A DNA stretch of 64,000 bases from Rotaria macrura (GCA_900239685.1 OENT01000959.1:1-64000), one strand, 5' to 3'. Positions 1 to 12,664 are shown, counted from the first letter of the stretch. Made by a program: numbers and translations. The notes: a model not told the origin generated them from the sequence alone.

Positions 1-479
1 GGATCCTGATAGATCCTTCCAGGATTTCTCAAGGAATGACAAGGAATGAGACTAGGGAATGATGTGAATTATGCTCCACTAAAAAAACAAAGATTGTATA
101 ACTAATAAAAAGTGTCCATAAGAGTTTAGAATTTTTGAAACTGAAAACCCCGTCATAATGTACTTGGTTGCATTTTAGTCACGTATAATTCAATCATCAA
201 AAGAAACCATACTTTATATCTTGCAATACATATAGTGGCGTAGCCAGGGTAGGACGGTGCCCTTTCGCTGGGGTTCTTTGTCATACTATCGGCAATTTAA
301 AAAAAACTGTCTTTTAAGTAATAATAGAGGCGATAAAACACAGCTAGTTTAGACTGCCTTCTACCTTATCCTTCGTTGATATCGACATTAAGTTATATTG
401 TCGATTGGATACAAGGTTGATTATTGGTTATTTCTCAAAATAGATTACCCTCTGTTGCTATTGTAATAGTTGATGGATT
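1..479. other. no gene seen
   Basis: A+T-rich sequence. Apart from short open frames without recognisable domains I see no gene, RNA or clear repeat before the inverted repeat that begins near 480. Confidence 0.5.
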
Positions 480-1510
480 ATTAAGATACCGGCACCTCGA
501 ATTTCAGTTAAAATTTCTCCCGCTTTTCACATCATTTGATAGAGCAAGACCTGCAGGTCGTGAAGCTCTACCTTTTAGCCTTAGTACATGCTGTCTTTCG
601 ACCAAAGTGCAACATACTCCGACGATTTCGTCGAAAAAAAGAACTATTTTACAAAATGTGCAAAAGGTTTTGCTCTATTATTTCGTTCAATTTTTTGAAA
701 CTTATTTTTTCAGATTCAACATCAAAAACTGAGTAGAAGTAAGCTGTAAAATATCTTATATACCCAAAACATTAAAATTAACCATGGGGCTTGAAATAAC
801 ATTGATTGTCCTATGCATAAATCGTTCTTTTAAATCTATCTGGCTGTTCTACGCAAATGATGGCATGAAATATTTAATCTCATTCTATTCATCGTACCAC
901 CCAACATCACGAAATCAATCATTTTTTTTTCATTTCTATTTCAATGCTCAGCAAACCGAGTCTTTTTGGATTTTGGGTGAAAAAAAGTAAAGTGCAAACC
1001 GCATATCATCCTTTTCTACATAAAAAGTCATTTTCATGCAATAATATAACCATATTCAGAATGAGCTCATAAAAGACTGAATCGAACGTTGTCGGTGCTT
1101 TGGTGAATACCACGAAATAAAATGTTTCATTCCATCATTTACATAGAAAAATCAGATAGATTTACAACATCGATTTATGCGCAGTGCACTTGATGTAATT
1201 TCAAGCCCCATCGTCAATAACATTTCTGGTATGTTAAATATTTTACAATGTATTTTCGCGTAGTTTTTAATGCTACATCTGAAAAAGTTACTATCAAAGA
1301 TTAAACAAAAGAAAAAAGCGAAAATTATCATACAGTTTGTAAAATAGATGTTTTTGGAAAACAAAATCTTCGAATTATTTCGGATTTTTGACCGGAACAA
1401 AGCATTTACTAAGGCTTAAAAGCAGAGTTTCATGATCAGCAGATTTCGCTCTATCAAATGATGTAAAAAATGAGAAACAAATTTACTTGAAATTCGAATT
1501 CCCCTGCGTC
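480..1510. repeat. diverged long inverted repeat (two decayed copies of one unit, head to head)
   Basis: The left arm (about 480-1000) matches the reverse complement of the right arm (about 1080-1510) over several hundred bases with many substitutions and small indels. Anchors are ATGGGGCTTGAAAT at 784 and, reversed, near 1200; ACATCATTTGATAGAGC near 530 and, reversed, near 1450; and CTATTTTACAAA near 645 and, reversed, near 1340. Both arms keep a related short reading frame with residues such as HLIE and VFR/LFRSK, so the unit may once have coded for protein. I recognise no family. It could be a foldback transposon or an inverted duplication of a lost gene. Confidence 0.7.
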
Positions 1511-2629
1511 TTACGTAACCAATGATTTGTTCATTTACTTTTGACCATGGTCCCACAACTAAACTGCATAAAAAATACAGTGATGCTGGTGATGGATGCT
1601 TTTGGTGTTTTGCCCAAAATAGTAAAATTCTGTTAATGTAAAACCCTGTGCTTCTCAATTTTCTCTTAATAAATCAGCTAAGCACCTTGTTGCATCCTTT
1701 TACAATGGAAAAGAAACATTTCCACTTATCAAAAACAAACTGTGAAAAATAGATAAGATGCCGCTCGACCATCCGACAAAGCCTGGTTACATTACTAGAC
1801 ACATGTAAAAATAGTCTACATCCCGTATCAATAAACAGTATGAGTTCAATAATAAAGTCCAAAAAATACCGCAATACGTCTACCAAAGTCAATTAAATGG
1901 AATACATCCCGAAAACGGTAGATAGGAATTTTTCAAATAAATCCATTAATCTGTGTTTCACTCATTTTCGTGAAAGCCCTAGTTCCCATAGAAGATTTTC
2001 TCAACTGAAACCTGAGCGGCTGATCCTTAAATCTAAGTACCACATTGTAGTGAATCTTGCAAAATACACAATATTCTTTTTATTTGACTAGTGGATATCA
2101 GCGTAGCCTTCAATTTTCATAACAATTTAATTTTCAGAGGAGCCCCGATCATTCAGTCAATCCCGGGACCTCTTCGCATACACTACTAAAATACCTCCTT
2201 CTAGTGTACTTTTCATGTAATCTTCTTTCAGTTTGCCCTATTCCTGGTAAATTTCCACAAAGCACATTCTACATTCAGTCTTTCCGATAATAGAGCTAAC
2301 CACTTTCCAAATGGCTCTTCTTTAAAAAAAACTTTATTTTTCCCCACTGAAAAATTCAACATCTTTCGCTAGATGAACTACACAATGCACTTAAACTGCA
2401 TTCCAGTTTCTTACATCGCAAATCTCACATGCACCATGCTGCCGTACCCATTAAAAATAGCCATATCCAGTTACTTCAAAAAATGCATTGATATCTACCC
2501 TTCTCGTGCAGAACATTTACTGAAAGTATCCTAAATCTTTTTCAACAATAATTTTTCCGCCGTATTGAAAACCATTTTCCTCGCTCACATTTCTTTCAAA
2601 ATTTAAATCTTATCAATAACGTTCACTAA
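1511..2629. other. no gene seen
   Basis: Only short open frames. A stretch at about 2100-2300 has splice-like sites but no readable domain. Confidence 0.4.
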
Positions 2630-2818
2630 AGGAAATCGAATCCTGATCTCTTAAAACCAACACCATTCAGTAAAAGACTGTGCGGCTTAGCAGATGCACA
2701 TAAATACCGAGACCAGCAACGTTATTTTCCTACTCTCAATCCATCTTCCAGTTTTCCGAAATACATCGATTTAAATCCATTATTGTCTTCACAACGAGAG
2801 CAATTCTTAGAATATTGA
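2630..2818 (+). CDS. short open stretch upstream of the LRR gene, possibly an upstream exon
   Basis: This 62-codon stretch, ending at a TGA at 2816-2818, has a protein-like composition (for example FSKRLCGLADAHKYRDQ) although the surrounding DNA is A+T-rich and full of stops. It lies 24 bases before the first LRR exon at 2843. It has no LRR signature and I recognise no domain. It may be part of an upstream exon of the LRR gene, or chance. No start codon or clean splice joins it to the LRR exons. Confidence 0.25.
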   Translation, partial: RKSNPDLLKPTPFSKRLCGLADAHKYRDQQRYFPTLNPSSSFPKYIDLNPLLSSQREQFLEY

Positions 2819-2842
2819 ACACATCAGAACATATTCCTGCAG

Positions 2843-4070
2843 ACACTCACCACACTAAGTTGTCAACACCATGGAATAAAAGCCAACGAAGCGAAACATC
2901 TCGCTAACGCATTAAGATATAACACCGTCAGTCTCTTTTTATCCCGATCTGTGTCATGCAAACATCCACACATTTTCGTACAGACACTCACCACACTAGA
3001 TCTCAGCAGTAATGAAATCGGAACCGAGGGAGCACAACATCTGGCAGACGCATTAAGACATAATACCGTGCGTCTCATTCTATCCTCATCAGTATCATAC
3101 AAATCTCAACACTTTTTCATACAGACACTCACCACACTATATATCAGCGGCAATGGCATTGCAGACGAAGGAGCACAACATCTGGCTGACGCATTAAGAC
3201 ATAATACCGTGAATGTCATTCTGTCGTCATCTGCATCATACAAATATCCATACTTTTTCATACAGACACTCACCACACTAGATCTTAATTATAATGAAAT
3301 CACAACTGAGGGAGCCCAGCATCTTGGTGACGCATTAAAACATAATACAGTGCGTTCAATTTTGTCTTTATCTGTATCATACAAATATCCACACTTTTTC
3401 ATACAGAGACTCATCACACTAGATCTTAATTATAATGAAATCACAACTGAGGGAGCACATTATCTTGGTGACGCATTAAGACATAATACAGTGAGTTCCA
3501 TTCTATCCTCATGTGTATCATAGAAATCTCCATACTTTTTCATACAGACACTCACCACATTATATATCAGCGGCAATGGCGTCGCAGACGAAGGAGCACA
3601 AGATCTGGCTTACGCATTAAAACATAACACAGTGCGTTCAATTCTGTCTTTATCTGTATCATACAAATATCCACCTTTTTCATACAGACACTCACCACAT
3701 TACATCTCAGGTCGAATGGAATCAAGGCCGAAGGAGCACAATATTTGGCTGACGCACTAAAACATAATGCTGTAGGTCTGATTGTATCCTCATGTATATC
3801 ATAGAAGCATCGACATGTTTTCACGTAGACACTCAGCGCCCTAGATCTTGGCTTTAATAGAATCGGAGCCGATGGAGCACAACAGCTTGTTGAGGCATTA
3901 AAACATAACACAGTGGGTTGGAATCTATCTTCAGGGGATAATACGAATATTCATACCTGACCATACAGACACTCACCAGACTAAATGTTGTACTTAACGA
4001 AATCGACAGCGAACTTGATACATGTTTGCGGGAATACGTAGAACGTAATAAACAATGCGTGAAATATTGA
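2843..4070 (+). CDS. ribonuclease-inhibitor-type leucine-rich repeat protein, one repeat per 84-nt exon
   Basis: Eight consecutive 84-nt exons each encode exactly one 28-residue LRR with the pattern TLTTLDLxxNxI, xxEGA, LxDALxHNT. A 102-nt last exon (3969-4070) ends in TGA. Exons: 2843-2926, 2984-3067, 3125-3208, 3266-3349, 3407-3490, 3548-3631, 3688-3771, 3829-3912, 3969-4070. The introns are 56-57 nt and begin GT, end AG. All exons are in phase 0, so 257 residues read through without a stop. RI-type LRRs form a curved protein-binding solenoid, as in NLR receptors and ribonuclease inhibitor. No NACHT or other effector domain and no start codon are visible, so the N terminus is missing or in unrecognised exons. 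The partner is unknown. Confidence 0.85.
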
Positions 4071-4785
4071 AGACACGGAGAAAAGGCTTCTTGATGAATT
4101 CATAAATCTGTTTCATGTTTGATGCGTTTTTTTTTAATGAACTGTTATTATTGAAATCATTTGTGCAATCTGGAATATATGGATTATGCGTTTAAGGTTC
4201 TATGAGTTTTTCTGATATATTCACTCGTTTAGTAGGAAGTCGTGTTTGTAGCCAGGGTTTCGCATATTACCGTGCGAAAGAGTTGATGTTAACTCAAATG
4301 ATAGACCTAATTTTTAGGTGAATTATCGTATGCTGAATATCTTTTGATATGGAAATAATAATTTGGAGTAGTATTATCGGAAAATTACCAGTATTCTATT
4401 TAATTGGAAGTTTTATATTATCCCCTCTACTGAAGAGACGGCAGACGAAAGGAAATAGTTTGCATGGTTGCTTGGGGGCGAAGGTCAAAGGTCGCGTATA
4501 AAGCTAAAACTGGTTTACGAGAAGTCAGAAAATTCTTTAGTGTTAATCGGGGTAGAGGATCTGAATTCGTCATCAGTTTCTTGAAAATTGTTTTGTCGAT
4601 GTGGTGTGCTGGGAGTAAAGCACGGAATACATGCTTCTAAGAATGAAAATCAAATTGCGAATCTCAGTGTCTCCTGACGGTCTTGTACCGGCATGTAAGA
4701 GTATTGGTTGCATAGGAAAGCTGCAGTCTTGTGAAGTATGGAATAAATTTGATTTTCAACATTTTTTGAACTAAGAAGGAAACAT
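4071..4785. other. no gene seen
   Basis: 3' flank of the LRR gene. I see no convincing coding sequence or RNA. Confidence 0.5.
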
Positions 4786-5059
4786 CCCAGGTCAATCAAA
4801 ACAGCCACCGTTACAGTATCGTAAACGGTCTTTTTTACATCGTATACCACGGTTAAACGACCGTTTTAAGCCGTATTACGGACGTATATGGACACCGTAT
4901 ATACGCCGTAAAACGCTCGTAAAGACAGCCTAATACTATCGTAGTCAATACATCATACGGCCGTATTACTGACCTTGTTAAAACGGGATAATACGAAGCT
5001 GTAGTGGGCCGTGTTTTCATCGTATACGACCGTTTACGGATCGTTCTGTTTGACCTGGG
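4786..5059. mobile_element. MITE-like element with TIR CCCAGGTCAA and internal CCGTATTACGG-type repeats
   Basis: The left end CCCAGGTCAATCAAAACAG and the reverse complement of the right end, CCCAGGTCAAACAGAACG, form terminal inverted repeats, and both run into CGTAAACGGTC. The roughly 270-bp interior is made of degenerate copies of a palindromic motif (CCGTATTACGG, CCGTATATACG, CCGTTTTACG). There is no coding capacity. I do not see a clear target duplication. It is a non-autonomous DNA element; the superfamily is unknown. Confidence 0.75.
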
Positions 5060-7877
5060 GTAGAACAGAGAAAAATACTAGGCTGATTTTATGGCATCAT
5101 TTTAACCGTACTGTTGAAAACCTTTGTGAAAGGTGACCTTAAGTCCAAGAGTTGTATCCGTATTGTGTGTCTCGTACTGTTCTTTGTTTTGCGGATTAGC
5201 ATGATAGCGTCAGCGTGATTTCTGAAAGAAAAGTATGGGTACATGTGGGTATAGATCCATTTCTAATTCTTCTAGACGCAGTTGTAGACCCTACAACCTC
5301 ATCCTACACCCATATCCACACTCCTCATCTCACATCCAACACCCTCCATAAACCGAGAAGCGAACGAATGCTATTCAGAAGCCATCGCCTTGCTGTGTCT
5401 ACGAATATAAAAGATTATCACAAGATTCTATGTTACTTGAAAATGTGTCGATAAAAAGTGAATCAAGTAACACGCTTTTATATGTTTGCTCTTACTGCCA
5501 TCGACAATAAGAAAAAACCTCATCATGTTTCAATCATTCTTCCTTTCCCTTACAACAAACATTATTTGAACGAGAACGACAAAAATGTCTCCATATAAAT
5601 AGACGAGAATACAACAGCAATATTACAACTTTCGTCGAGTTCTGTTGTCTTGATGACTTTATTTTCACGCATTATTCAAATAAGCAAGAAACCACTGGTG
5701 AATACTTGATGAGTGTGTCTTGTTTTTTTTTGAGCTTCGTGTTCTGCTCAAACATACAGCATGGACTGAAGAATTACGGTTAGAAAAAAATGCTGAATAA
5801 GTAAACAAAATCAGTTAATCGGTCCCACTATACTTTTCATCTTTATATATCATGTTGGGCACCATTGTCGAAATAAAATGATTACAGTATTCGGCTACAT
5901 TTTTCATACATAGCTTCGGATATAAGTATACATTTTTATCCACACCCACACTCGCAAAATAGTTCGCCATTCACCCCTTGTTTTATTTTATATTGATTGA
6001 AACACCTATAGACAAAAGTAAATTGAATCAACGATTCATGAAAGAATGATAAGATAGATCACGATTGTAGTAATCAATCGTGAGCGAATCACTAACAGCA
6101 ACACATTGAACGTACTGCTGGTTTTAATCCATAAAAATAAACCAAACCTTCATATGCAAATATCACGATTAAGACCATGCTTGCTTTTATTGTGTAAACA
6201 CAATACATCGAGAAAAAAAATCCTACTATTGTAAATGATTTCAAAAGAAATAATTTCTTCATGTTCTTTTGGGGTGTAATGATTGTAATTGAATGGAGAA
6301 TAAGACTGTTTTCGGCGTTCACACTCATAACCTAATTTTTTTTCATAACTTGACACTTTAAATTAAAGAGAAATTGTCAGAGGAAATCCGTTTTTTGCAT
6401 CAAAAGCATAAATATCTTACATATGCTGAAGTACATATAAATCATGACCTCTTGTAATTTGCTGAGCTTTTAGAAACACTTTAAATTCATGATCAAGATT
6501 AGAAACCTTAGTTTTACTTATTCAAATACTCTTAAATTTCGATATAGCATAAAAATTAAACATGGTACAATTAAAGAAAAAGTCTCAATTCATCATCAAA
6601 GGTACAGCGAGATCCTTTCATTGAATATTGTATGCGACTCTTGATGGTCTCAAATAGATTGACTGTTGCTCTCAATATTATCTTCACATCATGGTCACTT
6701 CGTGAGGATGATAAATGCTCTTCTTTCATCCACACCTACAGTAAGATAAGGATAGCCATTTCTCATATTATGAAAACAACACCTGGGTCCAACAAAATAT
6801 GAATTTTAGCATGATTCATAGGAACTGATAGCTTCTCAAAAATTTTCCTATTGTTGTGATACCAAGTTTAAACTAGAGAAGCATTGATGTGTTTTATTTT
6901 GCATTTAATGATTTCTCAATCGATAGAATCAAGTACACAGTTATTCCTTCAACTATTTGAGTACGTCAACTTCCTTAACTATGCAAAATCTCGTTTTGAA
7001 ATTAATTCATGCGAACGAAAAATGGCTTCGATCATCGTGATGATCCACTAGAATGTTTGATTTAATTCTTACACATGTCTCTCATCGAATTATATTCTCT
7101 GAAAAAATAGAAAATCGATTCGAATGTATCCTTAAAGTTCATAGTCAGATCAAAATTTTACTTAGGCTATTTTAATCAACTCTATTTATTAGCAGATGTT
7201 TTCAAATCTATGAATCATCATTGAAGTCTCAAAATAAATTCGATCGAATGTATTCAATAACTTGATGGATGCACAGTAACGAATACACTGGTAAACGTAC
7301 TTGTTTGCACAACTCAATCTTGACTCAAAGCAACTTCAAATGGTAGTAGTAAAAGTACATAGATTTATTCAGAAATTCATTCCATAGCTGTATTATTTAG
7401 TTTACATCGTTGATTATTTTAACACCGAAAGTTTTTGCCAATGAAAAGTATATAATACTTGATCGATAATAATAACGAGTGCCAATATGAATGGCTGATT
7501 TTCATCATCAGCTATTTCAACACTGTAAGAGTCTGTTGATGAAAAAACCTTCTTGTTAATGATAGCTACTTTACGATCACTTTTAATTACTGTAAACGTA
7601 TGAGCTAAAATATCGAGTGCCTCGATAGTATATTGACGTAGATCGAGTCGATGGTAAATGTTTTGTGAAAAAGTGTGAATTTCTGTTTAATATGAGCCAA
7701 GGAACGAGTAGATTCTCCATCAACCATTGACAAAATGTGAAAAGTAGGAAGAAGATGAAACACCTCTTGCCGAATCTTGATGATGCCACTACAAGAGCAA
7801 AGAGGAGCAGATAGTTACCAATCAACGAAAACGAAGAGATTTATATAAGTTACATCGCTAAAAAGATTCCTATATCG
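5060..7877. other. mostly empty; contains GT/AC-rich family copies
   Basis: About 2.8 kb without a recognisable gene. At about 5230-5345 and 5940-5955 there are GT-rich then AC-rich stretches (GGGTACATGTGGG; CACCCATATCCACAC; CCACACCCACACTC) belonging to the dispersed family described near 51.1 kb. Confidence 0.5.
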
Positions 7878-8124
7878 TAAAAACCGGATCATTTTTTTTG
7901 CGGTCAACCGCGGTAAATTCCACTGTTGGGAGCCGCTGGCTGGACCCGTAAATCGTGGTAAACCGCCTGTGTTTTTCGCATTTTTATCACATGTGGAGGT
8001 ACAAACAAAAGACATTTAACATGGCAAAATTAATGTTTTGGAGCAATTAATCGTCAAACATCATCAGCGAACCGGTTAACCGAATCATTTTAGAGGGAAA
8101 ACGCCGGCTTTCTTCCGGTTTTTA
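7878..8124. mobile_element. MITE-like element with TIR TAAAAACCGGA
   Basis: TAAAAACCGGA at 7878 recurs inverted at 8124. The interior carries ACCGCGGT, AACCGGTTAACC and ACGCCGG motifs, G+C-richer than the flanks, with no coding capacity. It has the same architecture as the elements at 4.8 and 14.5 kb: short TIR and an interior of related degenerate palindromes. Confidence 0.5.
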
Positions 8125-8662
8125 TCAATTGGGTTAATAGTTTCTGAGAAAATTTATCTGCGCAGCGTTTAATGCAGCTAAAATATGGAACTCACATTTC
8201 ATTACCGTGCGAGACACAAGGCAGATTTCGAGAGTGCATAATTCACTTACGAAAAGATGAATAGATCGAATTGAATGCATCTCGCTCTTCCTACTTCTTT
8301 TGAATATTTTTAAGATTCTTTGATCATTTTCCCCTTTACAGTTTTCAAATAGAACTAACATCGTCTCGCTCTATTCATCATGTAAGCAGCTATGAAACGT
8401 TAATTTTAGTTTTTGAAGTCGAACTTTTGGAGACATAAAAAGAAAAGAAAATAACAATTAAAGAAATCTTCAGAATTTGAAAATTGAGATAAATTTAATT
8501 AAATGACTTCGTATTCTGTTTTCTTGACGACAAGTCTAAGTGAAAACACAAGCAGTTCTATATTTTTGCAATTCATTTGATAAAACAAAGGTACAGGATG
8601 AGTCGATCAGATAAAGCTACTTCCTTTCATCCATGGTTTGAGTCTCTATCTTGAGGACTTAC
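8125..8662. other. no gene seen
   Basis: Region 3' of the LURP-one-like exon on the minus strand. I could not find the rest of that gene here. Confidence 0.4.
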
Positions 8663-8859
8663 TTTCCATTTGTATCTTCCAATATCATGTTATCACCGAT
8701 CGAAATGAGTTTCGATCGTACAATATACATGTCATTGCCTAGTTGATCTTTGATTTTGAAATCGTCACCCAGTGAGAGTATTTTACCTCGAACTTGATAA
8801 CAACGAGTAGACAGTCGAGGCTGCTCAGTCGACGGACATTTCGGATATATATTAGTCAT
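8663..8859 (-). CDS. LURP-one-related (tubby-C-terminal-like fold) protein, first exon only
   Basis: A 65-codon exon starting at ATG 8859 contains the two-strand signature of the LURP-one-related / YxjI family: VRGKILSLGDDFKIKDQLGN, then KLISIGDNMILED, a repeated S-[LI]-G-D motif. Family members form a 12-stranded barrel related to tubby and phospholipid scramblases; their biochemical role is mostly unknown. The exon ends in a good donor (GGAAA then GTAAGT). The remaining roughly 100 residues expected for the family are not recognisable downstream on the minus strand, so the gene is either truncated or its later exons have diverged. Family call fairly sure; completeness doubtful. Confidence 0.65.
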
Positions 8860-9676
8860 AATGATGATAAATAACTGGAAAAGCTTTGCATAGTCTTACT
8901 ATTTATACAAGTGCCATTTGCCAACGTACGGCTCCACTACCAATATTCTTCCATTTTTCATTTATATAACCGATTTTTTTGCACATTGAATAAGGTAGGA
9001 AGTAACTGCATAGACACAGGCACCAGATGAAAAGAAAACAAAATGTGACGTTACTAGAGACACAGAACCGATTTATTTTCACGTGAATACATACAGTTAA
9101 GTAATCATACTTAAAAATATTAGCAAACATGAATCATTACACATCACTTCCTATTTGGAATATGCGTTGTATAAACTGCATATATTGATGACAACACTAT
9201 TCTTGTATTGAATACCTATCTGCGTTAATATTTCACATCGAATTAAAATGAGTCTTCGATCTTCTCTGGTCACAAGCATGTTCTACGCCATAAAAATGCA
9301 TTTAAAATTTATAACAAGCTCATATTCTGTAAGGATTTAATTTTCTATATTTCGTACGCAACCGTTGTGTAGGCAAGTCAAAGAATAGTATACATTACAG
9401 TTTCAATTAGAACACGTTTTCTTTTGTTTTAACTCTAAAAAAACTACATCCCAACTCTAAAGTTAAATAAAAACGTCAGTTTAAAAATGCAATAAAAATT
9501 ATCTTTCACAGTATTATCTCATAAGTTACTAACTCAACATATCAAAATAGTATACAAAGTACTTATTTCGTTTCAAAAAATAAATATCCGTCAGATATAA
9601 TATTAAAACTCACGGATAATCGTCTACTGTCCCATTTGTACAATAGATATGTGAAATAGGAGTTGACTCGAAAATC
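8860..9676. other. no gene seen
   Basis: A+T-rich spacer between the LURP-one-like exon and the IAP remnant. No RNA or repeat recognised. Confidence 0.5.
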
Positions 9677-11244
9677 TCATTCAGAATAAATTCGTAAATA
9701 AGCTTTGATTGTTTGTCGACACAAAGGATAAGATCGTAGAGAATAACCCCAAGGAACACAAGTGGCCAAATAACCACATGGTATACAAGCGAGTGTTCGC
9801 TCTTCTGCCAAACAGAGTGCACATGGATTCGATAATGATACACTATTCTCTGTACCCATTTCATTAACATTCGTTTCCATTTGAATTAATGCCTGCCGTT
9901 GGAAAATACAATCATCTGATAGAGTAGTTGCAGATGATAAATCAGCTTTCATAGTATCTAGACCAAATGAATCCACTTTTGCAATAACAAACGCAAATCA
10001 ATCAAATGATGCTTACGATTCATTGGTGCCTCGAGAAGTTTCTTCACTTCAATGCTAGGTACAATTATGTTTTCTTTGTGTGTCCATTGATACATTCAAT
10101 TTGCTTCTGCAGAATCATACAGACCGTTTTCAAATCACTATCATAAAAATAAAAACTATGTATTTGAGATAAGCTGATGAACAAAATCGTACCATTTAGT
10201 CGAAGTTGATCTTCCCAACAACGTCGAACGATTGACAAAGAAAATTTTTCGCTAAGCAATATTTGTGTCATTGGTAAATCGAAACGAGCACCAACCGTAC
10301 GCTGACAAGTAGTTTCGTCGAAGATATTCTTTGGTGACGCTGTAGTTTGTATATTTCTATTATTTATCATTTAACGTTTTAAGAAAAAAATACATATTTG
10401 CTTAGCTTGTACCGATATGCTTTCTTGAGTATGTTTATCATGAATTAACTTTGTCGATTTCATTTGCTTCTTGAATTTTACGAAATGAGTTTTCACCACA
10501 TAATTGTTTGATATAAGCACAATGAGGAAAAGAACGCGCATGCTTTTTCACGGAATCATCGTCTGCACTCCAATCCAGCAATGAACCATTGCAATAGAAA
10601 CATGTCACAGCTCTTTCTGTCCAACTATAGAAAAAAACCAGCCCGAATAAGATTGTCCGCACTTGGTGCTCCTTCGGCTGACGAATTCGCAAACGATGCG
10701 TCACGTTTTGGCAATCCACAGTAGATGTTATGATGGGGAGAGCACTAGTAATGTTGCCATCAATTAATGATTCGATACTGTTCAACGTTTTAGCAGTACG
10801 CCCATTTAAATTATTTACTGATAGTAGATTGACAATTGATGGGGATGGTATTGATACGTGCCCTGTTTGCGTTAGCATTGCTAATACAAAACGACATTTC
10901 GGTGATAATGTTCGATCAACCTCAACTGGATCATCGATGAGGGGCATCCATTGTTGACCGATCAGATTGCAATGCAAATAAATGACACGATCGAGAACAT
11001 GCTATCGATAGAAACCCGCTTCAATCATTTGTTTATGACTAGACGATGTCTGATAAGGCTACTGAGAAAATATTCGAGAACGAATTCGTTTGACCCTTTC
11101 ATCTTCAAAAGTGGATTTCTTCTTGGAATAGTTCGATTTCTCATGTTCATTGACTGATTGATCAGTTGAACTTTCTTTCATTAAAAGCGAACGAATAAAT
11201 CCATAAGATGGACTACGTTGGGCATGAATCATTAATGAAATCAT
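9677..11244 (-). pseudogene. decayed inhibitor-of-apoptosis protein (two BIR domains, UBA-like segment, RING)
   Basis: Read on the minus strand, the order is that of a bdelloid-type IAP. First BIR (about 11080-10870): QMIEAGFY ... DRVIYLHCN ... DDPVEVDRTLSPKCRF. Second BIR (about 10670-10490): CFYCNGSLLDWSADD ... HARSFPHCAYIKQLCG. UBA-like segment: MTQILLSEKFSLSIVRRCWE, followed by ILQKQIE. RING end: CALC ... CIPCGYLATC ... YPLCRQ. The first BIR has in-frame stops at 11059-11061 (where a Trp is expected) and 11002-11004, and its first zinc cysteine is Tyr. A TGA at 10438-10440 follows the second BIR. The RING has lost three of eight zinc ligands (His to Tyr, Cys to Trp, Cys to Tyr). IAPs bind caspases and act as E3 ligases; this copy is very unlikely to do so. 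Confidence 0.8.
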
Positions 11245-11618
11245 GTTAGGTTGTGGGTGTGGGTGTGGCTAATTCTATAGTTCCAACACTCACCTCCAGA
11301 CCCATTTATTAACGCCGGTGGTGCATGTGTTTTTCCTCAAATTGAGTCGTACAAAAAAAATCATAATGTCGCATTTTCTATCTTTGATGATGTCTGCTGC
11401 ATATTCGAGTAAATAATTAGAAAGAACGCAACATTTCTCTCTTTCCGGCGTCGAATAAAGCGAAGAGAAGAAGAGCAAAAAGTTGAACATCTATTTTTCA
11501 TCGTACACGGTCATTCATCAGATGTTTGTTTAGCTCCAATTGACTATACACTTGAGAAATTTCATTTTTTAACATTTATTACGTCTGAATTTAGTTTTGA
11601 AATGGTCACCGTCGAATA

Positions 11619-12664
11619 ATGAATAATTCAATAAGTAATATTAATGAACTAGATTCGGTCACTCGCTATCTGAATATCTACGCGAATCCGTTTTTTATTA
11701 CTTTTGGCAATATTGGTAATCTACTCAAAGTAGGTACTTTCCTTCAAAAACCTCTTCGCTCATGTGCGTGCAGTATCTATATTCTTGCGGCAACATTCAG
11801 CAATTTTATTACTCTAAATAATTCGGCATTTCATCGTCTTCTTTGATCGATGTCAGTGTAAGATGGTCAAAGCTCGAGAAAACTAAAGCGAATTTATCCT
11901 ACGATACAGTGTCGACCTTCGATGTAATTGTGTGCAAATTACGCATTTATTTCCACATGTTAAGCACTAGTTTGACATTTCAAATGCTCTTATTTGCTGA
12001 GATCAATCGACTAAGTTCGACTTAGCAACGAAGGACATATCAACAACAACAAATTTTTTGTCATCAAACGAACGGTTATTTCTCTCACCCTGAAAATGCG
12101 CTTAAGCTCAGTTTCATATCATGTCTTGTTTGGTCAATTGTTTCTCTTCAGCACGCATTCAATTACACGATTGCTTCTGATTCACAAGGTTGTGTTACTC
12201 AAAGTCTTCTTCTTTGGATAGTTTGGGTCACCACCATTCATTCCTTTATTCTATCAATACTGATGACGCTCTTCGGTATATTAACTCAGAAAAATATTCA
12301 AATCTTATCGACTATTTGCTATCTGCACAGTCTTCGTCATGATCGAAATCTGCAATTCGTTCAGATGTGCCACCATTGTATTGATGGGCGACGATCAACG
12401 AAATACCAAATTGAAAGACAACTAACGTTGATGATTATTGCTGAAATAATTGTGACTGTATTAACATCTTCTCCCAATGCTGCTTACAGTTTCTATCGGC
12501 TTTTTACTATCAATCGTTAAGTACTTGAGACAAGAAATTCAAAGAAAGAAAATTTAACTGAACTAATTATACGAATGACCGTCTATTTGGAGCCAAGCTG
12601 TGGATTTTATATTTATCTAGCAACATTAACTACAATGAGGAAACGGTTTAAAAAATTCTTGTAA
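11619..12664 (+). pseudogene. decayed rhodopsin-class 7-TM receptor (bdelloid peptide-GPCR-like)
   Basis: A start at 11619 opens TM1 (NPFFITFGNIGNLL) and TM2 (SIYILAATFSNFITLN), then stops at 11844-11846. From about 11843 the +1-shifted frame continues with TM3 (CKLRIYFHMLSTSLTFQMLL, then a degenerate DRY as EINRL), TM4 (SFISCLVWSIVSL), an extracellular Cys (QGCVTQ), TM5 (LLLWIVWVTTIHSFIL), TM6 (LTLMIIAEIIVTVL) and TM7 (CGFYIYLATL). This frame has stops at 12023-12025 and 12518-12520 and ends at 12662-12664. One frameshift and two nonsense codons mark it as a pseudogene. The gaps do not look like introns because homology to the 7-TM pattern runs straight through them. The ligand cannot be told. 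Confidence 0.75.

Noticed and set aside
1560..1630. OTU-protease-like string GDGCFW on the plus strand
   Set aside because: Isolated short match inside the inverted repeat, with no other OTU motif nearby.
3567..3911. Minus-strand open frame across the LRR exons
   Set aside because: Antisense shadow of the LRR repeats with no domain of its own.
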